This document shows, piece by piece, positions 37,501 to 41,275 of a stretch of 41,275 nt of DNA. The notes beneath the pieces are model-generated. The model was not told the origin of the DNA and did not search any database. It saw only the letters and a program-made list of their open reading frames with translations. The translations under genes and the position numbers were made by a program. Numbering within the stretch: the stretch's first letter is position 1; every line of letters starts with the position of its first letter. This DNA is from Methylococcales bacterium (lineage in GTDB: Bacteria; Pseudomonadota; Gammaproteobacteria; Methylococcales; Methylomonadaceae): assembly GCA_028714175.1 (NCBI GenBank), contig JAQTMV010000014.1, forward strand, positions 1 to 41,275. Direction: 5' to 3'.

Positions 37501-37584
37501 AATGCGTGTCCGTCCCGGAACCCTGTCATTAACGATCAGCAGATAATCTTGCGGTTTTTTATCTTGGGTAACGGAGTCCGTCAT
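34513..37584 (-). CDS. P2-type calcium-transporting ATPase with an N-terminal HMA2-like module
   Basis: A 1023-residue pump. Residues 1 to about 100 form the HMA2-like module (VNDRVPGRTRIKVPSLYRND) and a basic linker. Then come the A domain (LTGESLP, near 297), the phosphorylation motif CLDKTGTLT (near 456) and the hinge MTGDGINDSPALKAANIGV (near 755). Calcium ligands of the SERCA family are kept: PEGLP in M4, STNLSEIE in M5 (Asn and Glu), and NLITD in M6 (Asn, Thr, Asp). M8 has Gln in place of the acidic ligand, as in Pmr1-type Ca/Mn pumps, so one ion site is expected. Ca2+ or Mn2+ export or sequestration is the likely role. It lies between caxA and the metK-like gene in one transcription unit. 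Confidence 0.92.
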   Translation of the reverse strand: MTDSVTQDKKPQDYLLIVNDRVPGRTRIKVPSLYRNDRLRADLESRLTVLDEIRLVRANTLTGNLLVEYIAPRDSREMPASIAQLLEAQLGCSIIRHTESIDRPPKKVIERKPKKARRRPEVTGYQAQPQQLWHMLSGTQVINFVQGSEEGLTQEAAAKKLAKYGLNLLSEHAGRSSLQMFLGQFVSAPVAMLGVAAVVSLATGGVADTAVIVTVVVINSVIGFVTEKSAEKTINALGQLTPETAIVIRGGKKQEISMPEIAFGDLLVLAPGSYVAADARLLDSHRLTIDESPLTGESLPVSKNHQYLGEEDTALGDRQNMVYMGTTVTGGNGRAIAVATGRHTEIGKIQDLVGGTKTPVTPMQMQIDDMGMQLALLSSGICVLVFVVGLLRGRPLLEMLMSSISLAVAAVPEGLPTVATTTLALGIEEMKRRKVLIRQLPAVENLGSVQVICLDKTGTLTLNQMSVVALQTLQTGIKVKEGGFYHREAKVDLYRTDETLRRMMEVLVLCNESMPTEMGACFLQGSPTENALLQIAINAGEDVHFLRAHRPAVKVDYRAEDRPYMVTVHTLEDGQFFTAVKGSPSEVLALCRRCSIDGRLEELSEDRRKAILTWNERLGADALRVLGVAYCITGEITGYKQQGLIWLGLVGMEDVIRPGMAELMAQFHDAGIETVMITGDQSSTALSVGKRLGLNGAEGKPLEIIDSGHLDKLDPSVLAGLVGRTTIFSRVSPAHKLLIVQALQRSGKVVAMTGDGINDSPALKAANIGVTLGEKGTDAARSVADVILEDDDLKTMVTAIREGRAIYDNIRKSLHFLLSTNLSEIEVMLVSAALGGPEILNPMQLLWINLITDIFPALALAMDPPEVDVLKRPPRDPNAAIVSRSDYAKLIRESGIISAGTLGVYGYSLLRYGPGPNASTNAFMSLTIAQFLHAYRSRSEHTSIFNLENRPVNRYLDTAVGLSALMQVLAVTLPPLRRLLRLSPLGVFDMIAILAGAGLPFIANEAIKGINKNTFNQDNENDH

Positions 37585-37632
37585 CGTTGTTATTCAATAA
37601 TATACTTTATAAAAACCATCTCATGACTTTAA

Positions 37633-38688
37633 TCAGACGGTTTGTCCGTTGATATACATGAAGTACGAATTTATCACAAGGAGTAATATCAACACCCAGC
37701 TGATCACGCCTACCATTTTCAAAATGCGTTGCTCAGGACGATAAAACAAACCAATGATGGCAAAACCGGTCATGATTAATGATGTTACTACCGAAACCGC
37801 ATGGACAGGCGAGATCTTCGAAAAAATCGGCCCATGTTTGTAGACTATATCTTCGACCGCAAGAATTGCGTTATTCATCAGATTACTTCCGAAAATACCG
37901 CCGATAGCCATATCCAGGGCATGGATTTTAACCGCCGTTACTGCAACGGTCATTTCCGGAACGGTAGTAATAAAAGCAACCAGCAAAGTGCCAACAAAAC
38001 TTTCTTGCCAGTGCATGATCACGGCAATTTGCTTGGCAACCATCGGCAAAAAAATACCTGTGACAATAACGACTGAAGCGGCTGCTATGTAGCGTATGAT
38101 AACGGCGTTCAGCGAAAGGTTCGGAAAGGCATCGGGCTCTTGTTCCGTGTATAACTTGATCTGACGGCTTTCGTAGCTAAAAACCGTATAAACGGCGATC
38201 AAATACAAAACTAATATGACCGGGCTTAGTATCCCGATGTGACCAAACGCAAAAGCTTTCCCGTTCAACGCCATATTCATCCCCAAGCCGTTAAAACCGA
38301 TCATTACAATTCCGAATGAGGCGGAAAGGATATGTCCCTGACTGGCAGAAGTATAAATGGATCCTCCTCGATACAACAAGTCCAGAATCACGATAATGGC
38401 CAAATTAAAAATGCAGGCGCCGAAAATAGCGCCAACCGCAAGATCGGGCGCGTCAGCCAAAGTTACGGCACTGATTCCGCTGGTTAATTCCGGAACGGAA
38501 GTGACTATACCTATCAATAAAAAGCCTATCCAGTTGCCGCCTAATCCGGTTTTATCGGCTATGGCGTCACCATAAACGGTTAATTTGACCCCCGCATAGC
38601 CCACCAGGAAGAAACATGCGAAGAATTGTGACCAAACGTAGATTGGATCGTTGAAGAGTTGCGGCCAAATGGTGATTATATAGTTAAT
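37633..38688 (-). CDS. Calcium/cation antiporter (CaCA family, YrbG/CaxA-like)
   Basis: A membrane exchanger with the two inverted alpha repeats of the CaCA family: IVTSVPELTSGISAVTLADA with GAIFGACIFNL, and AFITTVPEMTVAVTAVKIHA with GGIFGSNLMNN. About ten membrane helices are visible. The only canonical start is a GTG at 38604, which has no ribosome site and cuts into helix 1 (FFACFFLVGYAGVKLTVYGD). The frame is open to a stop at 38701-38703, and directly after it is AAGGAG, followed at ideal spacing by ATT (38688). I therefore propose initiation at ATT or the neighbouring ATC, giving about 352 residues with helix 1 complete. It leads a caxA-ATPase-metK-like unit. Confidence 0.85.
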   Translation of the reverse strand: MNYIITIWPQLFNDPIYVWSQFFACFFLVGYAGVKLTVYGDAIADKTGLGGNWIGFLLIGIVTSVPELTSGISAVTLADAPDLAVGAIFGACIFNLAIIVILDLLYRGGSIYTSASQGHILSASFGIVMIGFNGLGMNMALNGKAFAFGHIGILSPVILVLYLIAVYTVFSYESRQIKLYTEQEPDAFPNLSLNAVIIRYIAAASVVIVTGIFLPMVAKQIAVIMHWQESFVGTLLVAFITTVPEMTVAVTAVKIHALDMAIGGIFGSNLMNNAILAVEDIVYKHGPIFSKISPVHAVSVVTSLIMTGFAIIGLFYRPEQRILKMVGVISWVLILLLVINSYFMYINGQTV

Positions 38689-38696
38689 GATAATGG

Positions 38697-38702
38697 CTCC
38701 TT
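38697..38702 (-). promoter_or_regulatory. Perfect Shine-Dalgarno site before a non-canonical start
   Basis: AAGGAG on the minus strand overlaps the upstream stop TAA of the frame. Downstream in frame are ATT (2 bases), ATC (5) and ATT (8), with no ATG, GTG or TTG until the GTG 93 bases on. Confidence 0.7.
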
Positions 38703-38704
38703 AT

Positions 38705-39026
38705 CTATTAAAAACACCCGGCCGAGCATGAAGAGCGACCGCCATCATCCGGAAAATACGAATCACAGTTGACATAATCCTACTTTGTCGGATCATGCGC
38801 AAGGTTGTCATATCCTTTTTTATTATTTTGTTATCGGGAGATTGAAAGTACAAACAGCCTCGTCTCGGACAAAAACAGATTTAACTCGGCATTGATTTCA
38901 GTGGCTTTCAGTCTCATAGTAGTTCCGCAAGTTTTTATTGCTGAACTATGACTGAAAATACCTCCGAATAGCTACCTGCATTGATTTGTAGGGAGTACCG
39001 TATTTTGTTGCACTTCATTGGACAAT
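38705..39026. other. Intergenic region upstream of caxA
   Basis: About 320 bases without a gene. A direct repeat, GTTGACATAATCC (38768-38780) and GTTGTCATATCC (38804-38815), lies about 75-120 bases before caxA and could be an operator. One TGTCATA half-site is present on the plus strand but no second half. Confidence 0.4.
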
Positions 39027-39062
39027 AAAAAACCCGCTAAGCCTTATGACTTACGGGTTTTT
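39027..39062 (-). terminator. Terminator after tRNA-Cys
   Basis: AAAAAACCCG..TAAG pairs with CTTA..CGGGTTTTT around an 8-base loop; on the minus strand the stem is followed by a T tract. It ends the tRNA-Gly/tRNA-Cys transcript. Confidence 0.8.
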
Positions 39063-39093
39063 GTACTTCGTTGTATCTGTTTGGATGCTCTGA

Positions 39094-39167
39094 TGGAGGC
39101 TGCGGCCGGAATCGAACCGGCGTAGATGGCTTTGCAGGCCACTGCATAACCATTTTGCTACGCAGCC
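39094..39167 (-). tRNA. tRNA-Cys (anticodon GCA), CCA encoded
   Basis: Minus-strand cloverleaf: acceptor GGCTGCG with CGCAGCC, anticodon loop CCTGCAAAG (GCA), T arm GCCGGTTCGATTCCGGC and an encoded 3' TCCA. 74 bases. It follows tRNA-Gly in the same direction. Confidence 0.95.
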
Positions 39168-39180
39168 ATAAAAGCGAAAT

Positions 39181-39209
39181 AAAAAAGCCGCAGTACAACC
39201 GCGGCTTTT
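39181..39209. other. Hairpin between the two tRNA genes
   Basis: AAAAGCCGC and GCGGCTTTT form a 9-bp stem with an 11-base loop between tRNA-Gly and tRNA-Cys. It may be a processing structure or a partial terminator. Confidence 0.6.
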
Positions 39210-39219
39210 GTGAATCTAT

Positions 39220-39294
39220 TGGAGCGGGAAACGAGATTCGAACTCGCGACCCCAACCTTGGCAAGGTTGTGCTCTACCACTGAGCTATTCCCGC
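39220..39294 (-). tRNA. tRNA-Gly (anticodon GCC), CCA encoded
   Basis: Minus-strand cloverleaf: acceptor GCGGGAA with TTCCCGC, D arm TAGCTCAGTGGTAGAGCA, anticodon loop CTTGCCAAG (GCC), T arm CGAGTTCGAATCTCG and encoded CCA. 75 bases. It is upstream of tRNA-Cys. Confidence 0.96.
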
Positions 39295-39349
39295 ACTTGA
39301 AATGATCCAGTTATTGTATATATTATTTAAATGCTGTCAAATTTTATTT

Positions 39350-39850
39350 TTATTGAACATCAATTGCTAAAGCCCACCCTTCATTACCTTTGCATTCGCC
39401 TTCTTCGATTTTGACTTTGGCATAAGCTTTTTGCTTTCCATAAGCATCCGCGAAATCCAGAACAGTAATAGGCGTTCCTTGAGGCATATGCTGGCAAGCT
39501 CCGGTTCTATCTGTCTCTTCGGTATCATCATAAGCCGCTATGGTCCCGGGGGTTGACACCAGACGAACTGTTGCTGCCGGATCATAGGCATTAGCGCTCT
39601 TTAGGACGTAGCGTTGCCCTACAGCGAGATCTTTAAGAACTGGCCCGGTAAGAGTGGGCTTTGAACTGCCGCCACTCATCATCATTATAATTAGCAGAAT
39701 AACTATTCCCCCAATGCCTCCAAAAAACACTTTTGGATTTTTTTCTTTTAAGCTTAACAGAGAAGAAATCAGGTTGCTGATGCTATATTTTGCCGAATCC
39801 ACTGTTTGTTTTTCGCTGTCTTCTTGTTTGGCGTTATCTTCATTACTCAT
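39350..39850 (-). CDS. Membrane-anchored hypothetical protein
   Basis: A 166-residue protein with a GAGG ribosome site before its ATG. About 38 polar residues precede a single membrane helix (VFFGGIGGIVILLIIMMMSG). The rest, of about 100 residues, lies on one side of the membrane (probably outside) and looks beta-rich, like an SH3-like fold: LAVGQRYVLKSANAYDPAAT, PITVLDFADAYGKQKAYAKV, EGWALAIDV, with two Cys that may pair. I do not recognise its family. It lies upstream of the tRNA genes on the same strand and may be on a separate transcript. Confidence 0.8.
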   Translation of the reverse strand: MSNEDNAKQEDSEKQTVDSAKYSISNLISSLLSLKEKNPKVFFGGIGGIVILLIIMMMSGGSSKPTLTGPVLKDLAVGQRYVLKSANAYDPAATVRLVSTPGTIAAYDDTEETDRTGACQHMPQGTPITVLDFADAYGKQKAYAKVKIEEGECKGNEGWALAIDVQ

Positions 39851-39931
39851 TTCTCATCCTCACGATAGTGTAGTTTTATTTATTATTTTGATGAATCGTT
39901 GTTCAATGCATTTTACGACTCGCCGTGCATC

Positions 39932-40002
39932 AAGTAAGTCTCCCTGACTTTATCAGGCTATACCCCCTCATAAGCACCAATATCAATAATGGAGACTTAC
40001 TT
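39932..40002. repeat. 12-bp perfect inverted repeat flanking 47 bases
   Basis: AAGTAAGTCTCC and GGAGACTTACTT are exact complements. The right arm contains the GGAG that would serve the tiny frame at 40004, so folding could hide that site. Alternatively these are the ends of a small decayed mobile piece. Confidence 0.6.
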
Positions 40003-40003
40003 A

Positions 40004-40081
40004 ATGGGTAAACTTACCACGAACAAAAAACTTTTCAAGTGCTTCATGTTTGCTGTTTGCCTTATTGACACTATAACTTGA
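40004..40081 (+). CDS. Tiny open frame, possible signal peptide remnant
   Basis: Twenty-five codons, starting MGKLTTNKKLFKCFMFAVCL, preceded by GGAGA at usable spacing. It looks like a signal peptide start and then stops. It is more likely a truncated gene than a real product. Confidence 0.3.
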   Translation: MGKLTTNKKLFKCFMFAVCLIDTIT

Positions 40082-40084
40082 AGA

Positions 40085-40186
40085 TTAAACGAAGTCGAAG
40101 CCTTTTTTAGCCTGCTTCTGTTTACTATCTGAAGTTTCCCGGTTTTTAAAACAGCAATCATTGGCAATATCTAATATTCGAAAATG
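40085..40186 (-). pseudogene. Possible gene tail
   Basis: An open stretch of about 33 codons ends in DSKQKQAKKGFDFV and reads like a C-terminal protein tail (FRILDIANDCCFKNRETSD). There is no start. Its origin is unknown; it may be a remnant of a transposase. Confidence 0.25.
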
Positions 40187-40274
40187 TTAGCATTACCTAA
40201 TGTTTAGCTTGGAAATCGTCCACTTATTTCTTAAAAAAACAATGGGTTATTAGTAAATAAGGGTAAATATTCGG

Positions 40275-41150
40275 TTAACCTGTCTGTGAAGATTACCGAA
40301 CCAGCCGGTATTTGAAGGCTTTTCCCAAAGGATAAAGCCATACGTCCTTGATAGGGACACACTGCTTGCCGGAGGGGCCAAGCTTACCCTGCCTCGGTTT
40401 GACCGGCATGAAGCCGGTTAGCCGCTCGATAACACGTGCCAATGAACCGGTTTTTTCGGCAAAGGTTTCCAGCAGCAAGGGCCATAATAACGCTTCAAGA
40501 GCTATCGAGGGGAACGGGTTGCTCTGGAACCTCCAGTTTCAAAGGCTGTTTCAATGCGTGACGGCGTGCTGCAGCCATTGTCCAGGGCAAAAAGGGCGTC
40601 AAGTCCGCCGGTGCAAGCCATTTATCCAAAAAAACACCACCGAGGCCGAGCGGGTCAGCCACAGATACCAGCGATAGCCGATCTTGCCCTCGCTTATCCC
40701 GGAAAGAGATCAAAAGCCGCATCGCAGTGGGGCTGGCGTGTTCAGCAAGCGGCAAAAAATACCATTCTTCAAGCACCGGCAGATGGGGCCGAGGGGTGCG
40801 GCCATAGCCTTTGCTTCCCCACGCTTGACCGCGAGGACGCGGAGGTAAGGGATCAACGGCTTGAACCTCAGGTGGCAACGAATTCTTCTCACTCTGTTTC
40901 CCGTAGAGCCGTTGCGTTATATCAGGAATTATTGCTGCAGCTTGCTCCAGCTTGAGTGCAGCCTCCCGCGCAATGGTCCGCTCGTGCTGACGCTGCCAGT
41001 AGCGGCTATTCCACTTAAGCTGAATATACTGCTGTTTGGCCAGATGGACAATTGCTTGTGCGAACGGCGTCTCTTTCGTCCCGGGCGTCAGGCTGATGAG
41101 TTGAACTGCTTGGTGATGGGGTCATGTTTTCCATGATCCGCATTTATAAT
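40275..41150 (-). pseudogene. Degraded IS66-like transposase
   Basis: Several frames on the minus strand give pieces of one transposase. From about 41085 the frame reads HERTIAREAALKLEQAAAII, then QRLYGKQSEKNSLP and RPRGQAWGSKGYGRTPRPHL. This is the coiled coil and (K/R)SEK ... RGxxxGSxGHGRTxRPHLPV linker of IS66-type N-termini. It then continues in shifted frames (KIGYRWYLWLTRSASV) and ends near LLLETFAEKTGSLARVIERL. The catalytic DDE core is missing. A short alternative start ATG lies near 41140. Confidence 0.65.
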
Positions 41151-41219
41151 CCTGAAAAGAGCAGTTAAAACTTGCAAAAAACTGCTAACTGATTGAAATT
41201 ATGTAGCAAGGAGGCGCTT

Positions 41220-41275
41220 ATGCAAGAGATCATGACTCACCCATTGGGTGAAACCCAAACGAAAGCTTTGATACC
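41220..41275 (+). CDS. Start of a gene running out of the window
   Basis: AAGGAGG lies 5 bases before an ATG, and the frame MQEIMTHPLGETQTKALI stays open to the window end. Too short to identify. It is divergent from the degraded transposase. Confidence 0.45.
   Translation, partial: MQEIMTHPLGETQTKALI

Noticed and set aside
37633-38604. Shorter antiporter starting at the GTG at 38604
   Set aside because: No ribosome site, and it would cut off part of membrane helix 1 while a perfect AAGGAG lies 93 bases upstream in the same frame.
38768-38815. Pho-box-like half-sites upstream of caxA
   Set aside because: TGTCATA occurs once on the wrong strand and no second half-site lies 11 bases away; kept only as a possible operator repeat.

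Overview
The window looks like a chromosomal segment of a gammaproteobacterium. The rluD-pgeF order beside a divergent bamD, the large fused PstC/PstA permeases, the Pho-box promoters and the mixed glycogen/polyphosphate gene set all fit. A methanotroph-like (Methylococcales) host is my impression only, because no marker gene for that group lies here.

Regions: (1) 1-4.6 kb is housekeeping: the 3' end of alpha-phosphoglucomutase, a ZIP metal transporter, pgeF, rluD and the divergent bamD. (2) 4.6-13.7 kb is a phosphate block: pstS-pstC-pstA-pstB-phoU on the minus strand behind a clear Pho box, then sixA and a divergent CHAD-domain (polyphosphate-binding type) gene. (3) 13.7-19.8 kb is a decay and insertion zone: remnants of an NtrC/Fis-type regulator and a GT4 glycosyltransferase, an endonuclease/exonuclease/phosphatase gene with an in-frame nonsense codon, a secreted glycerophosphodiesterase, a frameshifted IS66-type element and a CDP-alcohol phosphatidyltransferase. 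(4) 19.8-28.2 kb holds an unusual pyruvate-kinase-like gene, polyphosphate kinase 1 and glycogen phosphorylase on the plus strand, facing a Pho-box-controlled phoD. (5) 28.4-38.7 kb is the most interesting part: a small basic protein with a central hydrophobic segment, two membrane-linked GTPases, a PHA-granule-like small protein, a DUF5132-like membrane protein, an HMA2-like membrane protein, a SAM-synthetase paralogue lacking three active-site acids, a calcium-type P2 ATPase with its own HMA2-like N-terminus, and a Ca2+/cation antiporter. (6) 39-41.3 kb has tRNA-Gly and tRNA-Cys, a membrane-anchored hypothetical protein, a degraded transposase and the first codons of another gene.

How the parts may work together: Pst takes up phosphate, PhoU/PhoB set the response, PhoD and GDPD recover phosphate from organic sources, PPK1 stores it as polyphosphate, and CHAD/SixA proteins are commonly found near polyphosphate genes. 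Region 5 adds calcium pumping, calcium exchange, membrane GTPases and granule-type proteins. A 16/18 match to the Pho box lies upstream of its DUF5132-HMA2 pair. My leading hypothesis is a phosphate-responsive calcium/polyphosphate storage or membrane-organising system, loosely like an acidocalcisome. The sequence supports the gene content and the Pho box; the cellular role is inference.
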